DNA of 64,000 bases from positions 12,118,501 through 12,182,500 of the forward strand of contig NC_134963.1 in NCBI RefSeq assembly GCF_965638725.1. The letters run 5' to 3'. The position numbers and the translations under genes are program-made. The DNA is from Aptenodytes patagonicus. Taxonomy: Eukaryota; Chordata; Aves; Sphenisciformes; Spheniscidae. The notes under the pieces are model-generated. The model made no database searches. It worked only from the letters and a program-made list of their open reading frames with translations, and had not been told where the DNA came from. Positions 1 through 14,800 of the stretch are shown in pieces. Numbering within the stretch: position 1 is the stretch's first letter; each line of letters opens with the position of its first letter.

Positions 1-2336
1 TTGGTAGTTATCATAACAAAAGAAAGTTAAAGGGGGATTTGAAACAGGATAACAATGTAGCCTTGTAAAAGGAAGTTTCTCTTCCTGTGCATAAAAGGTC
101 ACATAAAAGAGCAAAAACATGCTTGGTTTAGACTGTTCCAGTGACAGGTATGAGCTAATCAGAGGTCAAAATCAGAATCTCTGTAGTAAGAACCTGAGAG
201 CCAGGGTACAGATAATAGTGTCCTGAAGACAAGAAGTTTGTTTAATATGATAGGGAAAAGCAGCCAGTGAAGATTCAAAGACTGAAGCTCGAGGCCAAGC
301 AAGAGGCAAGGAGAAGATGCTCCAGTAAATGGGAACCGTAGAACAATAGACAAGTTTTATCTGTGATGATGGATAAGCAAGCATCTTTGAGATGCTACAC
401 AGAAATAAATCACAACAGTTCTGCTTGTGTGTTTTAAGGGAAAGAACCAGAGGAGAGGCAAAAATTAAGGCAAAGAAAAAGAGTGAAGTCACAGAAGGTA
501 GGCAGGATTTCTGTGGTAAACTGAAAGGGTATATAAACACAGGAACCGAGAAACTTCTGTATCCGTGAAAAGAAGAGGGAAGGGATAGCAACAGAAGAAG
601 GAAAGACGAGCTGAGAAAAGCAGATGGGCACATCTTACTGTATCACATTGGCAGAAATCTATATAGAGAAGAAAAAAGGCCAGTGGGAAAGGATTGACTC
701 AGAAGTTTTGAAGATGGGTCTGCACATATGGAATTTAATTACACGGGGGGTGGGGAGAAGAGGGAATAAATCCATAGTGGAAAAAGTCATCTGTGTCATC
801 AGATTTCCACCAGAATGGTTTTGCTAGAGAAGACATTGTTGAGAATGAATCAGGGCTGAAAGTTGGCAAGACAGACCTTGCAATAAGAGGCAGAGCAAAA
901 GGTTTTGGAAGGAGGAAAGCAAAATAGGGGAAACAGTTTCAGTAGAAGTGATGAACACTGAATTCACAGAAAGGCTGAGCAAGAGCATGGGAGGAGTGGA
1001 CTGGTGATGTGATAGTTAAAACTGGGAACTAAGCAACAGAGAATGAGTAATGTTTCACAGAGAACAAATCAAAAGAACCTTGGTGAATGGAAAAACAGAA
1101 AAACAGACATAGGTTGAATGAGTATGCGGGAGCAGCAAGTTATCAACATGAGATAAATTCAAAAAGGGAATATAGGAGATCTGTGTGAAGAGAGAACAGC
1201 ATAAGGGAGTTCAGAGACAGTAGCTCAAAGAAAGCATGAGAGGAAAGAGCAACATGATGCAGGAAGAGCATCAAAGAGCTGGTCAAAACGGAAAAGAGTA
1301 GGAGAGGAAAGCAGGACTGAAAGAATAAAGCCAGTAATTCTAATGATGGTCTAATTTAGGGAAGGACAAAGAAAATCTGACAAACCTGCTGAAGTTATCA
1401 GCCTCACAACAAGACATAAATGTGGATTAAAATGCTGTTCCTAATACAACAAGAGAAAGAAAGGAAGAAAGAGTGTGAATATCAGCATAAGAGGCAGGGC
1501 TATTATCAGGAATAAGTTTGTAGGTAGGGTAGAGAGCAATTTCCAGCCTTGGGCCACATGTAAAATTAATCCTATGAACTATGTGAGGAGATATCTACAT
1601 CAGAACTGTGGATTTCCTAGGTTCCATCTTAACAACTCAAATTAAACATGATTTTATCCACAGAAGGGGAGATGAGGAGTGGAAGAAGTATTAGACTGCA
1701 GCCCAGGCAAAAAAAAAAAAAAAAAAAAGTCCCAAGAGGCTAAACAGAATCCAGTGTTCTCTAAAGCATGACTCATGGGAGAGGACTTGTATGCTACCAA
1801 GCAGATTACAGCTGCAGCCTACGCTTGGTCTCATTCTGCTTCTCTTTTGAAATTCAGAAGCTTTGACAGTCTTACAATCCTGCTGCATGCAAGAGTTTCA
1901 TCAGGTACATCTCAGACAACTGAGCCATTATCATAGTTACTCTCTTGCTCTAATTCAAAGGACCTCTTTTATAAGCTGAATACGAGGGAAGTTGTCCATG
2001 TTCTAGTTTTGATATGAAATTGCTTTGGGCCCAATCCAAAAACCAGATATACTTCTACTTCACAAAACATAACTCTGCAACCAGAAGCATTTAAGTACAG
2101 CATTGTACAATGGCTAATTAGGTCCTGCTTTAAAAATCTAAGCTAATACTTTTTTAGAACATTTTGCCATCTAGATATATTAGCCCAGTTGCAGCTAGCT
2201 TAGGTAACTGCATTCAGCGCTACATTGCACAGGGTAAATGCATTATTTGGTACCTGTAATAGAATTGAAGCAAACTTTAGTTGTCTATGTGAAGAACTGC
2301 AATTCTACCTTCTCATCTTCCCTGTGTACTCAGTAA
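1..2336. other. Non-coding, purine-rich on plus strand; inferred RSPH14 intron
   Basis: No gene found. From about 1 to 1500 the plus strand is strongly A/G-rich (gaaagg, agagaac, aaaagag words). This produces long pyrimidine-coded false ORFs on the minus strand. No transposon family is recognised. Confidence 0.6.
1709..1728 (+). repeat. Poly-A tract, 20 bases
   Basis: An uninterrupted run of 20 A. No retroposed gene or SINE body was recognised directly before it. Confidence 0.9.
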
Positions 2337-2341
2337 CTCCC

Positions 2342-2889
2342 TGTCCTTGTTTCAGCTGGGATAGAGTTAATTTTCTTCCTAGTAGCTGGTACAGTGCCGT
2401 GTTTTGGATTTAGGATAAAAATAATGTTGATAGCACACCGATGTTTTAGTTGTTGCTAAGTAGTGCTTACACTAGTCAAGGACTTTTCAGCTTCCCGTGC
2501 TCTACCAACTGAGAAGGCTGGAGGTGCACAAGAAGCTGGGAGGGGGCACAGCCAGGACAGCTGACCCAAACTGGCCAAAGGGATATTCCAATACCATGGG
2601 ACGTCATGCTCAGTACATAAACTGGGGGAAAGCTGGCCAGGGGGGCCGCTGCTCAGGGACTGGCTGGGCATTGGTCGGTGGGTGGTGAGCAATTGTACTG
2701 TGCATCACTTGCTTTGTATATTCTATTATTATTATTACTATTTTATTTCAATTATTAAACTGTTCTTATCTCAACCCGTGAGTTTTCTCACTTTTACTCT
2801 TCCAATTCTCTCCCCCATCCCACCAGGGCAGGGGGAGTGAGTGAGCCGTTGTGTGGTGCTCAGTCACTGGCTGAGGTTAAACCACAACA
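2342..2889 (+). mobile_element. Solo LTR, avian ERVL type (TguLTR5-like)
   Basis: This 548-bp element begins TGTCCTTGTTTCAGCTGGG and ends AACCACAACA. It is flanked by a perfect 5-bp target duplication CTCCC (2337-2341 and 2890-2894). Five-base duplications are typical of ERVL. Inside are a CAGTACATAAACTGG core-promoter region and ATTATTAAAC (polyadenylation-like ATTAAA) after a TTATTATTA run. It is clearly homologous to the element at 53373-53905, in the same orientation. No internal viral genes accompany it, so it is a recombined solo LTR. The family name is from memory. Confidence 0.88.
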
Positions 2890-2894
2890 CTCCC

Positions 2895-5800
2895 TAACCC
2901 TAGAAAAAAAAAAAATCAATTAATATTTACATTGTTGGTCTGAGAATTCTTAAGCAAAAGAGTACTCCATGATCTACTTTCCCCAAAAGTACCTTTGTTT
3001 AAGCTGCCAGAGGCCAAACTCCTTCCTAAATTGCATGGGGAACCAGAGTGGCGCATTTAGTCACCATCCATCCCCCCCTGCCATGTTTCTCTGTGCTGGC
3101 ACAAAGCACACCTATTTCATACCAGTGAGACAGGACATGGTGGTGAGTTCAGGCTAGGGAAGAGCAACCTTCCTCCTTTCTGCTGAAAGTTGGTCACAGT
3201 GCAACAAGGAACAAAAGAAATGTGCAGCCAGAAAAAGTAATTAAGAAAGCACATGAGTCTGCAGCTTAACAGATTAATCAATAGTTAGACAGGCATAACA
3301 AAACCCAAAAGAAACCCCCAAAAACCTCACAAAACTTCAGCTCATTTTACATATGAAACAGTACTATAAATGAGTTTAGTCTTGGATGATAAAGGACAAT
3401 GAACACTTCTGGTTTAAATTCAGTTCCAAATTTTCAACTACCAAAAGATCCTCGTTCTATATTGTACAGATTAGGTATGCCTTGCTGAGCTCCACGTATT
3501 TTTTTCAAGCACAAGTCTTCACTGGAACTAGAACTTGGCACATCATTTGGGCTATATGAAACAAAGAGTAAAAGTATTCTCAGTGATCTAGAAACAATCC
3601 TCCATTGCTTCTCTGTGCTTTTCAAGGTTTTGTTTCTGTCCTTAAGATCAGAGTGACTGATGATTTGCTAATACCTTTATTTTTTTTCAGTGGGCTCTCA
3701 GTATAGAAGTTGTCCATTGGTCTAACAAATGACATTTTTAATAACTAATTGGAATTAAAAAAAAAAGACAGACACACAAGCTTAAGAGGTTCTCCAATTT
3801 TCATGACAAGCCTGAAAGCTCTAATATTACATTCTGTAGTTGTCCTCTAGAATTCCAGTCTTGTGCTACATAGCGTTATTATTTTTTCAGTAAGCCAGCT
3901 TAAGCTGAATGTTTACAGTTGCTTTCACTAAATTTGTAATTATTTTCTATATCATTTCATGTCACACACTACTGTCAAAAGTTGTCCAGTCATTCAAAAG
4001 ACAAAAACCTATCAACTTCTATATGTTCAATACATGCTTGAGTAGCTTTCTACACACAGGAACTGAAAGGCTACTGCCGCATATCACCACCTTTACCAAT
4101 AATAACCTCTCTACTGAAGTTCTGTACAGACCTATATAAAGTAAGGGTTTTTTTCTTCCACTCACAATAAAGCAAAAAGGCCTTGGTATCCTGATGCATC
4201 AACTTCTTTAGCTACCATTTTCCTCCACCAACCCCCCCCCCCCCCCCCCCCCCCCCCAAAAAAAACCCCAACAAACAAAAAGGAAACCAAAAAACACACA
4301 TTGCTCCTACCATAAAGAGCCTAACATCCTTTTCAAGGTTTGGCAGCTACTAAGATTTCTCTTCAGTCTCTCCTTTCCGATTCCCTCTCTCTGGAGGGAT
4401 GATCACACCATCCTTACACCCCAGCTGCAGTTACTGCAGTTACACACCCACCACCACAAGCCAGAGGAATCCGAGTCATTTTGTGCAGGCTCCTAACTAG
4501 AGATTATGAGAACCCCTGCTAGCTTGTGGTGTTAAACATACATCGAACATTAGAGAGCACTGGAGTGGTTAAATTCCTTTCATCAGACTTTAAAAATGTC
4601 TTCTAATAAGCAAGTTGGTTGCAGATGAAGTGAGAGAAGGTGCAGTTTTAATTATCTGAAGAGACTGAAGGCCTAATTTATCCAGAGAACACAGTTGGAG
4701 CAGCAGTGCAAGCATCTCTAGCAATACTTTGTGTGTTTTTCACTGCTTATCCTCTGGAGAGGTTAAGTTTCTTAATTAATGTTAAGTTTTTCCTCTTATT
4801 CATTCTTGATCTCAGTAGAAAAAACAAGGTTATTTCCACTTGGCACTAAGTGAGATTGCAATATGAGCTAGAGGAACTCCGCTTATGTAGTTGTGGTGAA
4901 ATGGCAGCCTATGGTAAGTGACACTTTGGGGTGAGAATATGCATAGTTCTTCCTAAGCAGAATAAATACCACTGTCATTGTTTAAGGGAAAAATAAGAAT
5001 AAAAAACCCCAAACCCTGTAAAGTGCTACGGTTGTGATCCACTTAAGGGAAGTCTTTTCGTTGACTTCAACAGGTTTTGAAATAGGCCTGTATCCCATTT
5101 TGTACAGGATGAAAGTAAACATAATGTATTTAAAAACACTGCAAGCAGGATGCCTAACTGCCAGCAATGTAGACAGTTTTACTGATGAAAATTTAGTGTT
5201 TAGTGCATGATTCTTACTCTTCTTGTATATGAATATCTACAGCTGAAAACTTTTGTAAGAATAGATATGAAATTGAATAGTCTAACTTTGAGCTCCCCAT
5301 TTTTGTATGATCTCATCATTACTGTATTACTTAGTAGATACTGAAGCATGATCAATATCACTGTATTTTAAGATTAATTTCTTCCCTATACGCACATGTC
5401 CTAAGCCTGGCTTCTGTTGGTATTCACTATGTATGTTTGTTCATAGGTCTAGTCAACCTTATAAGAACAGAAGCCAAATTTGACCACATAGATTCTGAGT
5501 CATACTATGACAAGACTTAGTCAGGATGGCTTCACATATTCATAGGGCTATACCGATTGTCAGTATCGTGGATCGCTTCCATATCATTCTACGAATACAT
5601 TATTGTCTATTACAAAAATAAAACAGTAGATATTGTATATTGGTTAATATTAATTATTTTAAAAATGCATAGGTAACAAAGTGAGCTGGTAAATGTAAGT
5701 CCATCTTTTGAGGAAGCTTACATGGATTTTTAATCTGGATATTTACAATAACATAGGAGTGCCGTGATTTAGATTTGGCTGGGCAAAGTTATTACTTTTC

Positions 5801-8800
5801 AGCCTCAAGCAAGTTTGTAAATAGTTATTTTTCCCCAAACCTGAAACATATAAATGATAGATGGATTTATTTTTGTTATTAGAGATAAACCAAAATCCAA
5901 TCACGTTTTTTCTTGATCTTTTGTTATTTTTCAGCTGTGCATTGGTGACTGTACTGCTACTACTAGTATTAGCAGTTGTAGCTCCAAATTTTGTAAACAT
6001 ACTGATGATTCTTTTGGTGTTCTATTAACACTGCTAGTACCTGTGTGTGTATATGTGTGCGGGCGGAGAGAGAGGGGAAAGAAGGTAATTATTAGTCCTA
6101 TTCAAGTTTGTCTTATGTATAAGGACATTTTCAGGATTCAGATTCCACCACCCTCTTACAAATTTTTTTATTCCCTATGGTCCTGCAAACTCCCTAGCCA
6201 TACAACCACCATTTCTGTATTTTTACTAAAACCTGTGACTAGTTCTGCATTTTTACTAGTTCTTTAGACCTTAAATTCTGTCTGCAAATAACCTCTCTCC
6301 TATTGTACAAGTTCTCCTATGTTGAGGTCAGAGAAGTTTCCCTTTTGTATCACACCTCAAGTAGAATTGTCTCCCCTTCTTTAAGGTACCTAATTAATTA
6401 GCTCACCATTTTGCGACCCTTATTGTTTCATTCATTTTGTTTGAAGTAGGCTCTTGAATCAAATATTAAGAACTGACAGGTTGATTTATGATACTACATA
6501 CATGTTCTACTGCTACTGTTAACAGTAATAAAAAAAAATTTTTGCAAGTTTTTCTGCATGAGCTAGTCCTAACAGCTTCAGTGAGAGTTTCACAAACCAG
6601 ACAAATGTATGACTATCACCACACAGTACAGGTTTAGCAGCAACATTTCAAATGGTTGCTCTTTTGTTCTTTTTACTCTTAGTGACATCTCTTCTTGACT
6701 CAAATAGCTGTGGCACTAAAATTATCTTAAAGCTGAAAGGTGCTAATCGAGCCTTTAGTTTATTCATTATTCAGCAATGGATCCTTAGTTATTCATTTCT
6801 CATTTCTAGTATTACTAGAAAAAATTACTTATGGTAACCCTGTATCCTATTATTAAGATGGTACGTAAAGCTGAAATTTTACCACTGATAAGAAGCCATG
6901 GATTCCTAAATATTCTAGTTAGCATTCTGTATTTCACACACACAAGATATACAGGAAAAAAAGCCGATGACTTATCATTTTCTTTCTTTTTTGCTCACTA
7001 AAAATCTGCTGTTGATACTGTTGTAAAAACAATTATGAGAAACAGGCACAGACCTGCGATAAGAAATAATATATATGCTAGAGGTTACTCAGAATGTATC
7101 CATACCTCAGTGGAAAGATCATACACAAAGTTCTCAGCGAAGCATATTAGGTCAAAACAGTGCAAAAGCTATTGCAGCTGTATAGATACCAGCTTCCAAA
7201 TTCACTCTAAACTCACAAAGCAGATTTACCAAGTGGGGACCAATATCCACAATGCATAGCAGAACAATAATTTTTCTTGAAAACTTTGTTAAAAGAGTAT
7301 GAGGACACCTCTGAGACCACTCAGATTACTCACTCAGCTAGCGGTGGTGAGGTGGAGATTCTGTATTTTCAGTGGTCTGCTCTCAGGTACCACTGGTTAA
7401 GTATCATACCATTTCTTGCCTGATAACTACTTGTAGCCTTCCAGGATAATTGTGCTTAAAAACATAGGTTTTGTTATGTTTTGGTCCATTTACAGCATAC
7501 CTCAAGACTTTTAAATTGAGGTATTTGAGTCAGTATTGTGACTAAGAAAAGATGACAAGGGTACTGCCTCGTAATGCCATCTGTGACTTTGAAACAACTT
7601 TTGCATCTTCATTGTTGCAAAGCTGAAAAATTCCCCAGAGGATGCATCCTAGTAGTAAGAGAATAACTCATTACCTAGTATCAACCCAAAAAGCTACAAA
7701 CATTCCAGAAAGCAAGGCACATAAATTTTCTTACCTCTCAACTCTAGGAAAATGCCTGATAAGATGTCTTCCCACCTCTACCAAAAGCACAAATGAAGAA
7801 CATAGTTGAAGAGCTCACAGCTGACTTAGCTTCCAGCCCAACCCACCTTAAAGCAATTCAAATTTTGTTTCAATTTCTTCCAGCTGGCAGTAATCCCATT
7901 AAGATGCAATGCCACAGACATACACACTTACTGGCAGTCTCCTCCTCTCAAAGTGTATTTTGCACCAAATACTTCAGGAGGAATAACACAAACAATTTGT
8001 GTCATCTCTTTACCCACTGAAGACTCCATGCATGAGGGAAACATCCAGTAAAAGTTTTAAGTAGTTTTGCTCTTTTAGAGACACAGGAATAGCATAGAAA
8101 TAGCAGAACTGTCATCATAATACTGATTGTGTCTCCTTGACTTTTCTGAGACCTTTTTTTTCCAGTTCTTAAGGATGAGGTACAATTTTGGTTTGTATCT
8201 AAGATTCTCGTGTCTGCCATTAAGTAGTGTAAATGGGTGCCCTGTACAAAAATAAATTTTAACTGTCCCTTCCCATCTTTTGTGTTGGTTGCAGGAGGGA
8301 GCTCATCCAAAAGCCTGAAATTTCTAAAGGCTTTTGTAAAAGTTAAAAGGAAGAGCCAAATCCTGGAAATTTTGCACACCTGCATTATTTTCTGAAATCT
8401 TTTAATCTTGACCTTCTACTGTTTATATTCTGTTGATCTCCACTTGCCTCTGACCAATCCTAATACAAGCTGGAGAAATTATTTGTAGTGAAAAATAGTA
8501 TTTCGTATGGATTTTATCACTAGTTAACTCTGAAAAAATATGTTCTTTTAAATTACATCTTACAAAATATGGAATCTATAATTGATGATTCTGACAAAAC
8601 AGATGCAGACACCAAGTAAACAATGAGATTGATATGCTCTTAATGTAACTCCATCAAATATAAATCTTCTTCACAACATAGGTAAAGACATAATAAACAA
8701 CATGTCTAAGAAAAATTCCATTTGCACATCATATCTCATAGCTTAATAAGAATAGTGCTGCATAGATTGACAGCATTCCATCTGGCCTCCTTTAAAAAAA

Positions 8801-11800
8801 TGTTTACAAGCACTTTATTATTTTCTTGAATTGCCTTGTTTATGTAAGCTTTCGATGAGTTCTATGAAAAATTCTTGATGGATAAATCATGAAAACATAA
8901 AGTATCCAAAATCCAAAGTTACAGTCATATAGATAAGCTTTAATTAATCACAGACTACCTATATTTGGAGGAATGCAACACCAAGAATAAGATACTGTAC
9001 AAAGATACCTAAATACTGTATTTTGTCAAGACAATAATACATTTAAAATTCTCTCTGCTAATATGTTCATGTTTCACCATAAAGTAGGTGAAACCAGGTT
9101 AATTTCTGAGGACTGTGTACATTCCATATATCATTTACTCTGACATGTAGAAACCAAATGCAAACATAGACAAAGCAAGTTCAAATTTTATTTTAAAAAA
9201 TACTTTTGGAAATAATTAAGATATTTGCCTAGTGTTATTCTATAATATTTTGCTGTCCATATAAGGTGGTACACTTTTAATGCCATTTTTATTAGTTGTG
9301 ATCAAAAGACAATGTTATTCAATAATAATTTTACAGCAAAAAGAAGGAAAGTGTCTCAATTCTTTCACTCCCAAGTTATTTTCAGTGAGGAATAACAAGT
9401 CGTACCATCAGCAGGAGTTCCTACATTTTTTCAGGATTTTAATAAAATGTAGCCTTTCTTGATTCTGACAACCAAACTTATCACTTGTCTCCAGTCAGCT
9501 CATTTGGGTAATCCTATTCAGAATAATGTAGGGAGGCACCTCTAGCCTAATAGAAAATCTTTAGTTCAGACTTACAGGCTGAGTATGGAATGGGAAGTAT
9601 ATTGGTTTTCATGGACAATGACCTGTGTGTTCCCACTAATGGAAAAGATCAAGAACTCTTGCCTTTTTCAATTGGCCACTGCCCTGATAATACCAATTAA
9701 AATTACTTTTTAAACATATAAATACAGATATTTTCTTGAGCAGGGTTTTTTCCTATATTTCAAAGGTGGTCCTGTAGGTGATACTGGATAATTGTTAATT
9801 GCTTGTCTATCTTATAGGTCCTTTTTTGTGGAGTACTATAAACTTCTATTTGGTCAGCCTTTTCCATTTGATTCTTATGAGAGACTGGTGGAAAAGTATA
9901 GAAGCAATGTAGATTATAGGATCATGAGAAAGTACCTTACTGTCTTTGTACTCACCTGAATTTCACTTGGCTGAAATTCTTTCAAAGTAAGGTAATATTA
10001 TTAGTAGAACTACTCAAAGAGGTAAGAAGGAAGGTGATTGTCCTGCTCACTGAGAAGTTCTCCCATCATTTGTTAATTATGTCCACAGTACTTAAAGGTA
10101 CTCCCAGAGTTCCATGTGACTGTGTGCCCAACTTTCCCTTTAAAGCATACTTTTGTTATAATAGGCAGCATCCATTTCTTTCAGATCAATTCTTACAAAA
10201 ATTATCATGCCTAAATGATTTCCAAATTAGGGTATTGCAATGTTTTCTACTTGGGGTTCATTGCTTTCCAGTATCAGAAGACACAACTAGAAGAGCAACA
10301 TGAATTAGTCAAAAATACAGAGAAACTCAGACACCCCTAGTCTTGATCTGAGTAGGGGATCTGAAGTTTAAGATCTGAATAGGGAGAAATGGTTTTTCGT
10401 GATCCAGCCTTCATTGTAGAGCCAGATTGGAGCTGCCTAAATCTCAGCATGAATTAGAACAGTTTCCAGGTATGATCCCAAGAGGCCACAATATCAGTGG
10501 CTGTTCTTGGTTTCCTTGACTGCAGAAGTGGGAAAAAGGGTAGAGTTGCTAGGCCAACAACACAACAAGGAGAGAGGCTTCTCTTGTCACAGACCAGAGT
10601 AATATCCTCTGCAAACATTTAATTTTAGTTTATAACCCCCTTGCACTGGCAGAGAATGGGACTATAACAGAACCAATAATTCAGTTCTTTGTCTATGTGG
10701 TAGGTTATTACTTTACCAATGTTTTAACTTCTGTTACATAGAACTGCACTGTTCAGGACTGCAGTGTACAATCAGTCCTCTTGGGGAAAATGGAGAATTG
10801 TAATTTGCAGCGTTAAAAGTCACAGATTCCTACCTCTTGTTGATGTTGATACCTGACACTTTCATTTGTTTAGACCGCTATATTATTTACTTGACCTGTG
10901 AAATCAAAGAATATTGTACTGATATAATAAGATGCACTGATGTACACGTCAGCCTAAAATCTTGCCACATTTAAAACAATTGCTAATCCCTTGAATTAAT
11001 ACACTGTTGAAATTAGTAGCCAAGAATTTGTTTTGTAACTTAAAAAAATTACATAAAGTCTTCAGTGTTCTATTTCTTTTTGTGAGCACGCTTGCAAAAA
11101 GCAAACTCGACACACCTATGTAATCACAGTCATGAGGCAAAGTTCAGATTTGCTTTTGGGAACATGCGCAGCAGGAAACATAATCAGAGGACTTATGCAC
11201 ATCTAGTCAGCGAACAGAAATAATATGATAATAGAACAATTGTTCAAATTTGAAGTAGGCTAGCCTTAGAATTTTAAATGCCAACGTAAATGTCACTGAA
11301 TTACAAATTAAGGTAAGTTTATCTGTTCATGGACATAAATGGATTGAGAAAGAGGTTAAAAACATGTGTCTGAAATGACTGATTCAGGTGAGATTCTACC
11401 ATTACTGAGCAATACAAAATGAAAGCTCAATAGGTTCTTAGCAATTGTAAGAATATATAAATATCTGCCCGTTACAAAATGGCTTCTGTTATAGCACCCT
11501 GACTCTGCCAAATTTAAAAGGCCAGGCACAGATAGGCATCTTGAGAGAAAAATCTTCCTGCCGAGACCCAGTTGCAACAAAGGTATTTTGTGGGACCCTA
11601 TTGACTCAGTGGCAGTACGGAGAGATGCTCCAATGCAACAGTGTTTATTCTGGTGTATTTTAGTTTAGAATTGATTTGGTTAGCACCATATGCATTAATT
11701 TACTGATGGATTTTAGTGCTTTAAATGACATAGAAAAAACTTTTAGGTAGTATTGGTTTGAATCCTCTCCCGTAGCATAAACACTAGGGAAGGTCAACAG

Positions 11801-14800
11801 CTAATATTCTGGACTTTCTTTCCTCATAAGACATCCAAACTGAAAAAAACACTCTAATTCACATGTATGTATAAATGGATATTATATATCCAAATGAAAT
11901 CATATTTTGTTAATACATTCCAAATATTTGGATTATATGACTTGGGCTGGTAAATATCCAGAGAATAAACTTTTTAATTAAAAAAACCTAACCTAATAAC
12001 TCAAATTGTATTATTTTCAGAAAGATGTTCCCTTAGATGATACGTAAGCATCCTTTTGAATCATACATATATTTCTCTTTTAAAGGAAGAAGTATAATAA
12101 CCAGGTGCATATCCCATCTAAACAGCAAGCCCCCCCAGAGCTAAACATCCAGCTGTGTTTTTGTTACTATACCGTGACACTTTCATCTGAATTGATTACA
12201 ATTCAGTTGAATTGTGTTTTTTCCTTCCACAACACAACTGTGTCAACTGTATTTGTGCATCAACACTTGATATGCTGTCTAATTGTATTTGCGTTGATGC
12301 GTTTTGTGAAGATAAAGGTAGTTATTCCACATTGTCTCGACAAGGTTTGAAAATATAGAAAGCAGGCACACAAAATATGGGTAGAAACACACTGGGAATG
12401 TATGCTAGAATACTGCCTGGGGTACTAGGAAAAATTGGATAAAAGATTTGGATTACTTGTACTGTTTTAGTGAAGTCTTTCTTCCACAATACAATAGCAT
12501 TGTTAAGATACAGTTAGAGGAAGAAACCAGCGTGTTAGCCTAGTTACTATCAAAGAAAACAGGGTTGGTAGGTAGGGAGTAGCAAATGTATTATTACTTA
12601 CAAATATTTATGGTGAACCATGAAAATATCTTCATAATTAACTAGTTAAGATTGGTTAAACATTACAATATAGGCAGTAAGAGTGGTATTCATCTGTCCA
12701 GATTTAGCATATGCATGTAGGTGGCTACCTCTGACCTAGTCACTCAGTGCTTCCTTTGTAGGCAGTGGAGAGAAATAGCCATTTCCAGGTCAGTTCATCT
12801 CAGACTAAGATAGCGGTCAAAAACTAGTCTGATTAATTGCATTGTAGGAATCTCTTTCTCTCCATCAACTATAAGGGAAGCCTTAACAACTACTCCATAT
12901 GTACATGTCCAAGTTATAGGTATCTAAAAGTGATGAGAATAATTCCTCCCAACTGCCAAGTCCAGAGAATTACTATTTAATAAATCTACTGTGAAAATAT
13001 TAGATTAACAAGTTATAGTTCCTAAGAAATTATTATTCGCTTTCTGGTCATTATCATTCATGCATATAGGCAAAATGAATACTTAGAATTTTAATTCAGT
13101 TTTTCAAATTTGCCTCTTTATGTTTTTCTGTTGGTCAACATGATCACTGGTAATTTCATGGGCTATTTCTGTAACATAGAATTGTCTGGAAATGTTATCA
13201 CACTTGTCTTTTTGATGTGATGACTTAGCAATCCAGAGGAGAAACAGCCCTCTGGTATAAGGGGCTTCAAGAGAAAACAAGGGCAGAGGAAAACAGGATT
13301 TGTTGGGTAAAACTGTGTCCTCTAATGATACATTGGATGTCCAATACTAAATTAGAAATGGGATTCTGGGGAGAGCTGAGTTTCTGCTGAACCATAGGTA
13401 ATGCTCTGAGCTACAGAAGTAAAAAAACACATGGAAAGCTGTTGCCTTCTGAAATTTTGCCATGTGTTTTGTTAGCTGTGATTTTAAATGTATTTAATAG
13501 TAACAAATGTTTGAAGTCTAGGTAACATAGAAATGATCATCAATAATCTGTTCCTTCCATCCTACTTTACCAATGCCCTTCAGTGTTGGTGAAAAGCAAC
13601 AGTTGAGAGAGAAGAGTATTTTCTCTGTAGCTTTCATTTCAAGGGTTAAATTGTGTCCTTCATTACACTAGCATAAAGCTAAATAACTTAAACTGCTAAT
13701 ATGTATCAACTCCAGCTTTAATAATGGAATAAATAAAAGCTGAATTTAGCCCTTCTCTGTCACGTTGTGTATTCCGCATACCTTAAATTGCCAGGGGACT
13801 TTGAGAAGAGAATCAGTTTTAGATCCGTCTAGTTTTTCCCTTTTGCGATTATTCTGTCATCAATATGGTAGTTGAAATTTGGACTTCTTAATCACCACTC
13901 TTAGATTCTGGAAAGTTTAATAAAAATGTGAACTTCAAATATAATATACAAAGTATAAGTCAAATTATTCTCTGAAGCAGACTGAAGGGAATCTGTTGTA
14001 ACTATTCATGGATGTGGATTTATTCTGGATACTTTGGGGATCACAAGGAACAAAACTTAGCCTTGTTTTTTAATAAAAATCAGACAATTTTTCTCACCAA
14101 GTATAAATAATACAATTGTATCTAAGTATGCCAATATTTTGATTTTTGAAGGGCTTTGGTTTAAAAGTTCTCTTAGATAAAATAAAATAGTTAATTGCTC
14201 GTGTAGTAAGCTGTTACTGCTGAAGGTGGGTGACGTCAACCTTAACAGCATTTGTGGGAATAACACTACAATTTTCTCAGTAAAAAGAATATGATTAAAA
14301 TCACTGATAATTTACAAATTAGAGTTTGCGATGCAAGTATAGAGTTACTGAATTTGTCATTGAGGCTGTGACCTCACTGAAATCAGCTATAAAACTGTTC
14401 AACATTGCTGTTCCTAGAGGGCATGGGAGAACCTGATCAGTGCAACTATGCATGCTCGTATTGAGCCTGGGCTCTCTCCCACTGAAATTAGTGACAAAAC
14501 TTCCAATGACTCCTGTGAAAGCAGGACCAAAACCTTAACCAGAAATAGTCAGATTCAACTCTTATTTTTAGTTACATAAATCTGGAGAATCTCTTCTGAA
14601 ATAAGTGGAATTACTGTAATTTAACCCAAAGGAATTGAGAGTATTTTTCTTTAATTAATGAGGAGAGAGAGAGAGAAAGACATCATTCCCTTATATTGCC
14701 TCACCACTGCGTATCAACAAAGATGCTATCTGCTGTCAAAATCCTTATCTGCTTAAGCTGGAGAGGAAGAGCTGACTTCACCATTTAAGGATTTAAGCTT

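Noticed and set aside
172..633. 153-residue minus-strand ORF rich in Ser, Leu and Phe
   Set aside because: It is explained by the purine-rich plus strand giving pyrimidine-rich codons. No recognisable domain and no splice context.
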